From Afipia clevelandensis ATCC 49720 (lineage in GTDB: Bacteria; Pseudomonadota; Alphaproteobacteria; Rhizobiales; Xanthobacteraceae), in assembly GCF_000336555.1 (NCBI RefSeq), contig NZ_KB375281.1, positions 3,917,436 to 3,981,435 on the forward strand: a stretch of DNA of 64,000 nucleotides, given 5' to 3'. A program made the translations under genes and the position numbers. Numbering within the stretch: position 1 is the stretch's first letter; each line of letters starts with the position of its first letter. A model generated the notes under the pieces. It was not told the DNA's origin and ran no database searches. It was given only the letters and a program-made list of their open reading frames with translations. Shown here in pieces: positions 1 through 7,345 of this stretch.

Positions 1-2
1 TT

Positions 3-485
3 GCGCGGACGACGATGATCTCAGCGCCTGCGCAGGATGTCTCGTCCCAGATCGACGATTTTCATCGCTGGCAGGCGTGGTCGCCATGGGCGGAACGGGA
101 CCCGAAGGCGAAGACGTCCTTTCAAGGGCCAAGCAGCGGCAAGGGGGCGGTGTTCATCTGGTCGGGCAACAATGAAGTCGGCGAGGGCCGCATGACGCTG
201 ATCGAAAGCCAGCCCGGTGCGCTTGTCAAAATCCGGACAGACTTTGTGAAGCCGTTTGTCGGCACCAGCTATTCCGATTTCGCCCTGAAGCCGGATGGCG
301 ACGGCACGTCCCTGACGTGGAGCATGTCCGGAGAGAACGACTTCATCGGCAAGGCGATCTGTCTGTTTGTCAGCATGGACAAGGTGCTGGGCGGCGAGAT
401 GGAAAAGGGGCTCGCCGGCATCAAGCGGATTGCGGAAGCTGCTGCGAAAAAGCCGGCGCAGAATTCATCCACGCCGGCGAAATAG
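3..485 (+). CDS. SRPBCC (START/polyketide-cyclase-like) protein, 5' partial
   Basis: The reading frame is open to the left edge, so the true start lies outside the window; an ATG at 15 is internal, because the residues before it (ARTT) continue the usual first beta strand of this fold. The visible part has the DFHRWQAWSPWAERDP stretch typical of polyketide cyclase/dehydrase SRPBCC proteins, which form a helix-grip pocket for hydrophobic ligands. About 160 residues are visible, close to a full domain. The C-terminus ends in an Ala/Lys/Pro-rich tail. The ligand cannot be deduced. Nothing downstream is co-directional, so its operon, if any, lies to the left. Confidence 0.75.
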   Translation, partial: ARTTMISAPAQDVSSQIDDFHRWQAWSPWAERDPKAKTSFQGPSSGKGAVFIWSGNNEVGEGRMTLIESQPGALVKIRTDFVKPFVGTSYSDFALKPDGDGTSLTWSMSGENDFIGKAICLFVSMDKVLGGEMEKGLAGIKRIAEAAAKKPAQNSSTPAK

Positions 486-497
486 TATTCCCTCCAC

Positions 498-612
498 GTC
501 GTCCCCGCGCAGGCGGGGACCCATAACCACCGACTTCGGTTATTTAGCGGGATCGTTCAGCGGCTTTGCTGAGGGTCTAGGGAGTATGGGTCCCCGCCTT
601 CGCGGGGACGAC
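498..612. repeat. Dispersed palindromic repeat (GTCCCCGC family)
   Basis: The left arm (498-525) and right arm (585-612) are near-perfect inverted copies of each other. Each arm is itself a small hairpin of the form GTCCCCGC...GCGGGGAC. About 60 bases separate them. This is the layout of REP/BIME-like intergenic repeats common in Bradyrhizobium-type genomes. It lies between the SRPBCC gene end and the second repeat at 667. It could act as a terminator for the SRPBCC gene, but no T-run follows. Confidence 0.8.
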
Positions 613-666
613 ATCTGTTATGTTGTAAGGTGCTAGCGGAACATTGCTGTAGTGGTGTGTTCACAT

Positions 667-796
667 CGTCCCGCTCTTGCGGGGAGAGGTCGCGAGCAAT
701 AGCGAGCGGGTGAGGGGCAGCTTGCTGAATTTGCCCCTCACCCGGAGTCTTCGCTGCCGCTCAGTCTCCGACCTCTCCCCGTAAACGGGGAGAGGT
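667..796. repeat. Dispersed repeat, CTCTCCCCG family, copy 1
   Basis: Both ends carry GCGGGGAGAGG / CCTCTCCCCG arms, with an inner pair around GGGTGAGGGGC and GCCCCTCACCC. A second copy of the same architecture lies at 43464-43583, so this is a true multi-copy element. It sits just past the flbD stop codon (806) and might fold at the 3' end of the flagellar transcript. Confidence 0.8.
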
Positions 797-805
797 GGAA
801 AGGGA

Positions 806-2182
806 TCAGGCCGCCGCCGCGCCACGCATGTCGCCGGAATTCGGCGGCGGGATCGGCTGGCCGTCGTCGGCATATTCATTGAGCTTGTTGCGCAGGGTGC
901 GGATCGAGATGCCGAGAATGTTTGCGGCATGGGTCCGGTTGCCGAGGCAGTGCTTCAGCGTTTCCAGAATGAGATCGCGCTCGACATCCGCCACGGTGCG
1001 GCCGACCAGCGCGCGGGTCACCTGTTCGGCGGCGAAGGTCGCATGCGCCACGGCGGGCGGCGTCTTCGCGGTGTCGAGGCGATCCCCATCCGGCGAAATG
1101 ATCGCGTCGGCGCCGATCTCGTCGCCGTTCGCCATCAGCACCGCGCGGTGCATGGTGTTTTCCAGCTCGCGGACGTTGCCCTGCCAGCGGTTGGTGGTGA
1201 GCACGCGGCGCGCATCCGCCGAGATGGGCCGCAGCGGCACACCGTTGGCGTCCGCATACTTCTTCACGAAGTGCTGGGCCAGTTCGAGAATGTCGGCGGG
1301 GCGGTCACGCAGCGCCGGAATCTTCAGGTTCACGACATTGAGGCGGAACAGCAGGTCTTCGCGGAACGTGCCGGCCTTGACAGCATCGGCGAGATTTCGG
1401 TTCGAGGTCGCGATGATGCGGATGTCGACCGGAACGGGGCGGGTGCCGCCGACGCGGTCGATCACGCGCTCCTGAATGGCGCGCAGCAGCTTGGACTGCA
1501 GCCGGACGTCCATTTCCGAGACTTCGTCCAGCAGCAGCGTGCCGCCGGTGGCTTCCTCGAACTTGCCGATGCGGCGCGCAATGGCGCCGGTAAACGAACC
1601 TTTTTCATGACCGAACAATTCGGATTCGAGCAGGTGTTCGGGGATCGCAGCGCAGTTGATCGAGATGAACGGCTTTTTCGCCCGGTTGGAGCGGGTGTGA
1701 ACGTAACGCGCCAGCACTTCCTTGCCGGTGCCGGATTCGCCGGTGATCATGACGGACGCATCGGAACCTGCGATCTGCTGCGCCAGCTTGACCACGCGGG
1801 CCATGGCGTCATCGCGATAGATCAGGTCACGGGAATCGTTGGCGACCGCGGCAAGGACTGCTGCGATCAGCTCCGGATCGGGGGGCAGTGGAATGTATTC
1901 TTTCGCGCCGGCATGAATGGCGGCAACGGCCGCCCGCGCATCGGTGGTGATGCCGCAGGCGACGATCGGAACGTGGATGTGTTCGGCTTCCAGCCGGATC
2001 ACCAGATCGCGGATGTCGAGGGCGACATCCACCAGCAGCAGGTCGGCGCCCTTGCCGCCGCGCACCACGCGCATCGCCTGTTCCGAATCCTCGGCGTGAG
2101 TCACCGTCGCGCCATTGTCCATGGCGATCTTGGTGGCGGTGGTGAGCTGGCCCTTGAGCGTGCCAACGATGAGAAGCCGCAT
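806..2182 (-). CDS. flbD: Sigma-54-dependent flagellar regulator FlbD
   Basis: 458 residues: receiver-like domain (1-115), AAA+ sigma-54 activator domain (about 120-360) and Fis-type HTH (about 410-445, NRTHAANILGISIRTLRNKL). Walker A is GESGTGKE (148-155), Walker B GGTLLLDE (213-220). The sigma-54 contact loop reads GSFTGA (195-200) rather than the commoner GAFTGA. The receiver domain has D52 but no acidic pair after the first strand, so classical phosphorylation is doubtful, as known for Caulobacter FlbD. Sequence and position (last gene after fliF-fliG-fliH-fliN) match FlbD, which activates late flagellar genes and represses fliF. A sigma-54 promoter before fliK at 8910-8925 is a plausible target. 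Confidence 0.93.
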   Translation of the reverse strand: MRLLIVGTLKGQLTTATKIAMDNGATVTHAEDSEQAMRVVRGGKGADLLLVDVALDIRDLVIRLEAEHIHVPIVACGITTDARAAVAAIHAGAKEYIPLPPDPELIAAVLAAVANDSRDLIYRDDAMARVVKLAQQIAGSDASVMITGESGTGKEVLARYVHTRSNRAKKPFISINCAAIPEHLLESELFGHEKGSFTGAIARRIGKFEEATGGTLLLDEVSEMDVRLQSKLLRAIQERVIDRVGGTRPVPVDIRIIATSNRNLADAVKAGTFREDLLFRLNVVNLKIPALRDRPADILELAQHFVKKYADANGVPLRPISADARRVLTTNRWQGNVRELENTMHRAVLMANGDEIGADAIISPDGDRLDTAKTPPAVAHATFAAEQVTRALVGRTVADVERDLILETLKHCLGNRTHAANILGISIRTLRNKLNEYADDGQPIPPPNSGDMRGAAAA

Positions 2183-2247
2183 GATGGTCTCCTGTTATTC
2201 TCTTGTTCGTCGTCCGGGCCATTTCCGGCGCCGGTGTCATGTTGGGT

Positions 2248-2601
2248 TTAAGAGCGTTCCGCCTTGATGATTTCGGTCATGGTTACGCCCAGCTTGTCCT
2301 CGACCAGGACCACTTCGCCGCGCGCGACCAGCCGGTTGTTCACGTAGATATCAATCGCTTCGCCGACGCGGCGGTCCAGTTCGAGCACGGTGCCGGGACC
2401 GAGCTTGAGCAGATCGGCGACATCCATCTTGGAGCGTCCGAGTACGGCAGAGACCTGAACCGGGACGTCGAAGACGGCTTCGAGGTCCTGGGCGATGCGG
2501 TTGACGTAGTCGTTGTCGTCGAACAGCGTGTGGTCGTCCGGCAACGGGGCGTCGCTGGCGTTGAGATCGGGAAGCGGGACGTTGGTGTCTGTGTCGCTCA
2601 T
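2248..2601 (-). CDS. fliN: Flagellar motor switch protein FliN
   Basis: 117 residues: a short acidic N-terminus followed by one SpoA/FliN domain (about 40-115) with the VLGRSKMDVADLLKLGPG and VNNRLVARGEVVLVEDKLGV signatures. FliN forms the lower C-ring, where CheY-P and the export apparatus dock. The ATG overlaps the fliH stop by four bases, indicating translational coupling. The flbD start follows 65 bases downstream. The length is normal for alphaproteobacterial FliN. Confidence 0.95.
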   Translation of the reverse strand: MSDTDTNVPLPDLNASDAPLPDDHTLFDDNDYVNRIAQDLEAVFDVPVQVSAVLGRSKMDVADLLKLGPGTVLELDRRVGEAIDIYVNNRLVARGEVVLVEDKLGVTMTEIIKAERS

Positions 2602-3245
2602 GGCAAGTCCTCATGGCCGGGGAGGCCGGCCTGATTGCGGGACGCCAGATAGCGCCCCACGAGTTCGTTGATCTTGGCGTCGATGGTGGAGCGGTCGAGG
2701 GTCACGCCGCCGTCCGCCCATTCGATCTTGCAGTCGCCGGTGGCGATGTCCGGCTCCGCCAGAATGACGAGCTTGCCCTCGAATCCGCTCTGCTTCGCGA
2801 GTTGCTCGATGCGCGCGCGTGCGGCGTCATACAGGGCGTCATTGATCCGCACCACGAGATGCGGGGTTGCGGTCAGATGCCGGAAGCAGTCGCTCACCAG
2901 CGCCATCATTTCGGTGAGCGGTTCGGCGGCGATCAGTTCGGTGCAGAGCTTGCGGGCGACCGCAAGCGCCACGTCCACCGCCTCGGTCTCCATCCGCTCC
3001 TCGATGGTCGAGAACCGGCCGGCGATGGACCTGATGGCAATTCCGATTTCCTCCAGCGCGAGCGCGGCGCGGCGATCGCTTTCGGCTCTGGCTTCGTGAC
3101 GGGCGGCGTCGAAGCCCGCGCGGTAGCCGCGTGCCTCGGCGTCCGCGATTTGATGCGCGACCTCGGCGGCGCTCGCCACGCGCTCCTTGGCGGCGTCTGG
3201 CGCCGCGAAGTCGAGGTCGAACAGGAATTTTGCGGGTGCGCCCAT
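2598..3245 (-). CDS. fliH: FliH/FlbE-like flagellar assembly protein
   Basis: 215 residues with a long Ala/Arg/Glu-rich helical region (about 20-110) and a C-terminal FliH/V-ATPase-E-like domain, including the IEWADGGVTLDRSTID segment that resembles the conserved end of this family. FliH binds the export ATPase FliI and the C-ring. FliH is poorly conserved, so position carries weight: it lies between fliG and fliN, where Caulobacter has flbE. Its ATG overlaps the fliG TGA by one base and its stop overlaps fliN. Confidence 0.85.
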   Translation of the reverse strand: MGAPAKFLFDLDFAAPDAAKERVASAAEVAHQIADAEARGYRAGFDAARHEARAESDRRAALALEEIGIAIRSIAGRFSTIEERMETEAVDVALAVARKLCTELIAAEPLTEMMALVSDCFRHLTATPHLVVRINDALYDAARARIEQLAKQSGFEGKLVILAEPDIATGDCKIEWADGGVTLDRSTIDAKINELVGRYLASRNQAGLPGHEDLP

Positions 3246-4345
3246 CAGTACACCAGTTCGTCGTCAGCGCGGTTTTTCTGCAGCATGATTTCGCCCTTGG
3301 CAGCGAGATCCTTGGCGAGATTGACCAGCAGCGCCTGCGCCTCGTCCACATCGCGCAGACGCACCGGACCCGCGGCCGCCATGTCGTCCATCAGCATCTT
3401 GGCGGCGCGGCTCGACATGTTGCCCATGAAGAAGGTGCGCACGGTTTCGTTGGCGCCCTTCAGCGCGATGCCGAGCTTGTCCTTGTCGACATGGCGCATC
3501 AGCGTCTGCGCGGAGCCGGCGTCGAGTTTCACCAGATCGTCGAAGGTGAACATCAGCGCCTTGATGCGCTCCGCGGATTCGCGGTTCTCTTCCTCCAGCG
3601 AAGTGATGAAGCGGGTTTCGGTCTGGCGGTCGAAATTGTTGAAGATTTCCGCCATAACCTCGTGGGCATCGCGGCGGCGGGTCTGCGACAGGTTCGACAT
3701 GAATTCGACGCGCAGGGTCTGTTCGACGCGCTCGATGACTTCCTTCTGCACGGCTTCCATTTTCAGCATGCGGCTGACGACGTCGAGCGCCATGTCCTCG
3801 GGCAGGATCGCCAGCACGCGCGCGGCGTGTTCGGGCTTCAGCTTTGACAGCACCACCGCGATGGTCTGCGGATATTCGTTCTTGAGGTAATTGGCGAGAA
3901 CCTCTTCCTGCACGTTGGAGAGCTTTTCCCACATGTTGCGGCCTGCGGGGCCGCGGATTTCGTCCATGATGCCGTTGACCCGGTCTGATGGCAGATATTG
4001 CTGCAGCAGCCGCTCGGTGGCGTCGAAATTGCCCATCAGCGCGCCGGAGGCCGACATCCGCGAAACGAATTCGAGCATCAGGTCTTCGACCACATCGGCT
4101 TCGACGGTGCCGAGCGAGGACATCACCACTGAAAGCTCGCGCACCTCGTCGTCGTCGAGCATCGACCAGATCTTGCCGCCATACTGTTCGCCGAGCGCCA
4201 GCATCATGATGGCGGCGCGCTTGGGCCCGGACAGAGGTGCGGTCTTGGCGCGGCCGTTCTGACGGCTGGCCAGCGTCGCGACGACACCCGCGATATCGTT
4301 GGTGTTCTGCGCGTTGCTATTGGTGAGCGCGGGTGCGTTTGCCAT
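3245..4345 (-). CDS. fliG: Flagellar motor switch protein FliG
   Basis: 366 residues with the N-, middle and C-terminal FliG domains. The middle domain contains [20 protein letters not shown] (the EHPQ-type patch). The C-domain contains the charged torque helix around [16 protein letters not shown] and the ending [10 protein letters not shown]. FliG couples the MS ring (FliF) to stator units and sets rotation direction. The first about 35 residues are an Asn/Ala-rich extension before the domain begins. It starts 6 bases after the fliF stop and overlaps fliH, so it lies inside one operon. Confidence 0.96.
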   Translation of the reverse strand: MANAPALTNSNAQNTNDIAGVVATLASRQNGRAKTAPLSGPKRAAIMMLALGEQYGGKIWSMLDDDEVRELSVVMSSLGTVEADVVEDLMLEFVSRMSASGALMGNFDATERLLQQYLPSDRVNGIMDEIRGPAGRNMWEKLSNVQEEVLANYLKNEYPQTIAVVLSKLKPEHAARVLAILPEDMALDVVSRMLKMEAVQKEVIERVEQTLRVEFMSNLSQTRRRDAHEVMAEIFNNFDRQTETRFITSLEEENRESAERIKALMFTFDDLVKLDAGSAQTLMRHVDKDKLGIALKGANETVRTFFMGNMSSRAAKMLMDDMAAAGPVRLRDVDEAQALLVNLAKDLAAKGEIMLQKNRADDELVY

Positions 4346-4351
4346 GTCGGA

Positions 4352-5965
4352 TCAAGCCGGTTCGGAAAGCCACTGACGGATGATGGAGGCGGTCTCGTTC
4401 GGGTTGCGGTCGGCGAGTTCGCCGACGCGGTGCACGGACTGGGCGTGCACCTGGCCCTGCACCTGCGCGACGTCGATCATCTGCGCGGTGGCGTTGTTGG
4501 GAATCTGCGGCTGATGGGCAGGCTGTGGCGCCGCTTCGGGCAGCGGCAGCGGCGCGGGCGCCGGCGGAGCCGGGTCCGCGGCCAGCACGCGCTTGAGCAG
4601 CGGGCGCACCACCATGAACACCACGATGATGCTGAGGATCAGCATGACGCCAAGTTCGACGAAATACATGATGTCGTCCTTGGTGAACTGGAACATGCCG
4701 AGGAAGCCCTTCGGCGTTTCCGCCGGGATCACCGAAGGCACGTCCGCGAAGCGCAGGTTGACGACTTCCACCTGGTCGCCGCGCTTTTGCTCGAAGCCGA
4801 TGGCCGAGCGGACCAGCGTCGCAATGCGGTCGAGGTCTTCTTTCGAGCGCGCCGCATAGACGACCTCGCCCTTGTCGTTCTTGGTGTAGCTGCCGTCCAC
4901 CAGCACGGCGACCGAAATGCGATTGACCCGGCCGGCTTCGGTCACTTCCGTCTTGGTGACGCGGGAAATCTCGTAATTGTTGATTTCCTCGCTCTTCTTG
5001 CTCTGGTCCTTCGCAGTGGAGCCAGCGCCCTGTCCCTGTCCGCCCGGCAGTTCGTTGTTGACGGTGACCTGGCCGTCGTTGGCGTTGGCGGTGGCGGCGG
5101 ATTCCTCGCGCGATTGGCTGGAGCGCAGCACGCGGCCTTCAGGGTCGAACTTGTCCGAGGTCTCGGTGATCTTGTTGTAGTCGAAGTCGGCGGTGAGCTG
5201 GACGCGGGCGCGGCCCGATCCGACCACCGAGGACACGATGGCCTCGACCTGATCGCGCATGCGCTTCTCGAACGCGGCGCGGCGTTCGTCGCCGCCGCCG
5301 CCGTCTGCCGCGCCGTCACCGGCGGCGCCGTTGGCCAGCAACTGGCCGGTCTCGTCGACAATGGAGACGCGCTGCGCCTTCATGCCGTTGACCGCGGAGG
5401 CGACGATGTGTCGGATGGCGCGGACTTGCTGCGGTTCGAGCTGGCCGCGCACGCGCAGCACGATGGAAGCCGACGGCTCCGGCGTCTCGCGGGAGAACAG
5501 CGGCCGTTCCGGCAGCACCAGATGCACGCGCGCGGCCTGAATCCGGTCGATACCCTTGATGGTTCGGGCCAGTTCGCCCTCGAGCGCGCGCAGGTGATTG
5601 ATATTCTGGACGAAACTGGTGGAGCCGAGGGCGTCGGACTTGTCGAAGATTTCGTAGCCGATGCCGCCGCCCTTGGGCAGGCCGCCCTCGGCGAGCTTCA
5701 TGCGCAGGCGGGTGATCTTGTCCTTCGGCACCTGGATCACGGCGCCGTCGTTCTTCATTTCGTAGGGAATGCCCTGGCGTTCCAGGTCCTTGATGATCGC
5801 CGAGGAGTCTTCATAGGAGAGATCGGTGAACAGCGTGGCCATCGGCGGGGTGGTGACCCGCATGATGACAAAGCCGAAGAAGCCGACCAGCGCCAGCGTG
5901 ACAGCGGCCATGGCCGCCATCCGGGCCGCACCCAGACCTTTCAGGAAGGAAAACAAACCCTGCAC
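4352..5965 (-). CDS. fliF: Flagellar MS-ring protein FliF
   Basis: FliF builds the MS ring in the inner membrane. An N-terminal membrane segment (about 20-40) precedes the YscJ/FliF ring-building motifs (ATLFTDLSYEDSSAIIKDLE, ARVHLVLPERPLF). A second membrane segment lies near the C-terminus (VELGVMLILSIIVVFMVV), with the FliG-binding tail after it. I place the start at GTG 5965 (537 aa), preceded by a GGGGTGG ribosome-binding-like sequence; a TTG at 5977 in frame is the alternative. It is the first gene of the fliF-fliG-fliH-fliN-flbD operon; a CtrA-like site lies at 6030-6047. Confidence 0.94.
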   Translation of the reverse strand: MQGLFSFLKGLGAARMAAMAAVTLALVGFFGFVIMRVTTPPMATLFTDLSYEDSSAIIKDLERQGIPYEMKNDGAVIQVPKDKITRLRMKLAEGGLPKGGGIGYEIFDKSDALGSTSFVQNINHLRALEGELARTIKGIDRIQAARVHLVLPERPLFSRETPEPSASIVLRVRGQLEPQQVRAIRHIVASAVNGMKAQRVSIVDETGQLLANGAAGDGAADGGGGDERRAAFEKRMRDQVEAIVSSVVGSGRARVQLTADFDYNKITETSDKFDPEGRVLRSSQSREESAATANANDGQVTVNNELPGGQGQGAGSTAKDQSKKSEEINNYEISRVTKTEVTEAGRVNRISVAVLVDGSYTKNDKGEVVYAARSKEDLDRIATLVRSAIGFEQKRGDQVEVVNLRFADVPSVIPAETPKGFLGMFQFTKDDIMYFVELGVMLILSIIVVFMVVRPLLKRVLAADPAPPAPAPLPLPEAAPQPAHQPQIPNNATAQMIDVAQVQGQVHAQSVHRVGELADRNPNETASIIRQWLSEPA

Positions 5966-6029
5966 GAACCACCCCAAAGATTCGGCTCACACGCCGACTG
6001 GGCAGAATTTGCCTATCTATGGTTTCCAT

Positions 6030-6047
6030 ATGGTTAACGCCGGTTAA
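6030..6047 (-). promoter_or_regulatory. Candidate CtrA-binding site before fliF
   Basis: On the minus strand the sequence contains TTAACCGGCGTTAACCAT. It holds the 8-base half-site TTAACCAT known for CtrA plus a second TTAA six bases upstream (the classical full site has seven). It lies 65-82 bases before the fliF start. A GANTC (CcrM methylation) site is at 5979-5983. The neighbouring gene encodes the CtrA inhibitor SciP. Confidence 0.55.
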
Positions 6048-6072
6048 CGGGTGAGGAGAAAACAGGGACATG

Positions 6073-6109
6073 CCGAAAACCGGCCTCTCAGGGAGGGGCC
6101 GGTTTTCGG
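6073..6109 (-). terminator. Hairpin between sciP and fliF
   Basis: A perfect 13-base-pair inverted repeat (CCGAAAACCGGCC and its complement) with an 11-base loop, 50 bases past the sciP stop. It probably ends the sciP transcript; the U-tract is weak. It also insulates fliF from upstream reading. Confidence 0.65.
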
Positions 6110-6158
6110 AAAATTCGCTGGAAAATGGTCAGGAGCCGTGCGCGAAGCGCCGGAAGGC

Positions 6159-6434
6159 TTACTGGCGGTACTGCTGAATGCGGGTGGTGCGGAGGCCCGC
6201 CAGGCCATGCTGGTCGATGGAGAACTGCCAGGACAGGAATTCGTCAACAGTCAGGGTGTAACGGCTACAGGCTTCCTCGAGGGAGAGGAGGCCGCCGCGC
6301 ACAGCGGCCACAACCTCGGCCTTGCGGCGGATCACCCACCGTTTGGTACCGGGCGCGGGAAGGTCCGCAATCGTCAGCGGACTGCCATCTGGCCCGATGA
6401 CGTACTTCACCCTCGGGCGGTGGGGTTCTGTCAT
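6159..6434 (-). CDS. sciP: CtrA inhibitor SciP (DUF1153)
   Basis: 91 residues from ATG 6434; a longer in-frame extension to 6476 lacks family similarity. The sequence RVKYVIGPDGSPLTIADLP followed by KRWVIRRKAEVVAAVRGGL and EACSRYTLTVDEFLSW is the DUF1153/SciP helix-turn-helix domain. In Caulobacter SciP binds CtrA and blocks its transcriptional activation in G1 cells; CtrA drives early flagellar genes. Its location beside the flagellar operon and a CtrA-like site fits that role. It is monocistronic, with hairpins on its 3' side. Confidence 0.92.
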   Translation of the reverse strand: MTEPHRPRVKYVIGPDGSPLTIADLPAPGTKRWVIRRKAEVVAAVRGGLLSLEEACSRYTLTVDEFLSWQFSIDQHGLAGLRTTRIQQYRQ

Positions 6435-6553
6435 GGTGTACTCACAAACTCGAAACAACTGAACTCGTGGGAACAACCTACGCTTCGCGGCTTAAAATTT
6501 ACCTAAACCCAAGCGTCCAATACGATTCTCCTTCGATCTGCCCAAAACGGGAC

Positions 6554-6579
6554 AGGCCGGCTCCGCGAGGAACCGGCCT
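6554..6579 (-). terminator. Hairpin downstream of flgD
   Basis: An 11-base stem (AGGCCGGCTCC / GGAACCGGCCT, one mismatch) with a 4-base loop, about 50 bases past the flgD stop. Read from the minus strand it precedes a short T-containing stretch (CGTTTT). It is a likely terminator of fliK-flgD. Confidence 0.6.
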
Positions 6580-6627
6580 TCCGATGACAAATGAGAATGG
6601 CGGGGACGACTATCAAGCGGCTCAGCG

Positions 6628-7335
6628 TCAGGTTGACGATGCGGCCTTCACCACGCGCTTGATCTGGTCGAGGGTGTAGTTCTTGCCGCCGATCGACAGC
6701 AGCGCCGGGCTCGCGGTGAGATCCACCGAATCAACCGTGCCCTGCACCTCGGTGGAGATTGCGATGTCCTTGCCGTTGGTGTCCTTCGCGGTGACCGTCA
6801 TCTTGTAGTCACCAACCGGCCATTGGGTACCGTCATTGCCCTTGCCATCCCAGACGAAGCTCGAATTGCCCGAGCCGATGGCGAAGTTGCCCGAGTAGGC
6901 GGTCTGGCCCGCCGAATTGGTGATGGTGACGGTTGCGTTCGAGTTCGACGGCGCGCTGAAATTCCAGGTCGCATTGCCGTCGAAATGCGCGGTGCTGCCA
7001 TCGACCGCCACGGTCTGGCCGACGAACACCAGCGCCTGGGTCGATTGCGCGGTCTGCTCGATCTTCACCAGCGACTCGAGCTGGCTGTTCGACTTGAGCT
7101 GCTGTTCGACCTGCGCGAACTGCACGAGCTGCTGGGTGAACTGGTTGGTGTCGAGCGGATCGAGCGGGTTCTGGTTCTGCAACTGCGTGGTCAGCAGCAT
7201 CAGAAAGGACTGGAAGTTATCCGCAAGCGTCGCGCCGCTGGTGCTGCTGCCCGAACTCGAATTGCTGGAAGAATTGCTGGTCGTCGCGGGTGCCGAGGTC
7301 GGCGTCGTCGCGATGGTTGCTGCATCGACAGCCAT
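6628..7335 (-). CDS. flgD: Flagellar hook-capping protein FlgD
   Basis: 235 residues from ATG 7335, chosen because TCTGAGGAGA precedes it at good spacing and because it starts 10 bases past the fliK stop. A Ser/Thr-rich N-terminus is followed by the FlgD N-terminal motif (FLMLLTTQLQNQNPLDPLDT) and then FlgD Ig-like/tudor domains with SSFVWDGKGNDGTQWPVGDY. FlgD caps the growing hook and is needed for hook polymerisation. It forms an operon with fliK, which determines hook length. Confidence 0.95.
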   Translation of the reverse strand: MAVDAATIATTPTSAPATTSNSSSNSSSGSSTSGATLADNFQSFLMLLTTQLQNQNPLDPLDTNQFTQQLVQFAQVEQQLKSNSQLESLVKIEQTAQSTQALVFVGQTVAVDGSTAHFDGNATWNFSAPSNSNATVTITNSAGQTAYSGNFAIGSGNSSFVWDGKGNDGTQWPVGDYKMTVTAKDTNGKDIAISTEVQGTVDSVDLTASPALLSIGGKNYTLDQIKRVVKAASST

Positions 7336-7345
7336 AATCGTCTCC

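Noticed and set aside
4430-6037. 535-residue open frame on the plus strand opposite fliF
   Set aside because: Arg/Asp/His-rich shadow translation of a GC-rich gene; fliF on the minus strand has full family motifs. Similar long shadows occur opposite the YgiQ gene (11973-13571), the vWA-like gene (46265-48112) and fbcH (61622-63331).
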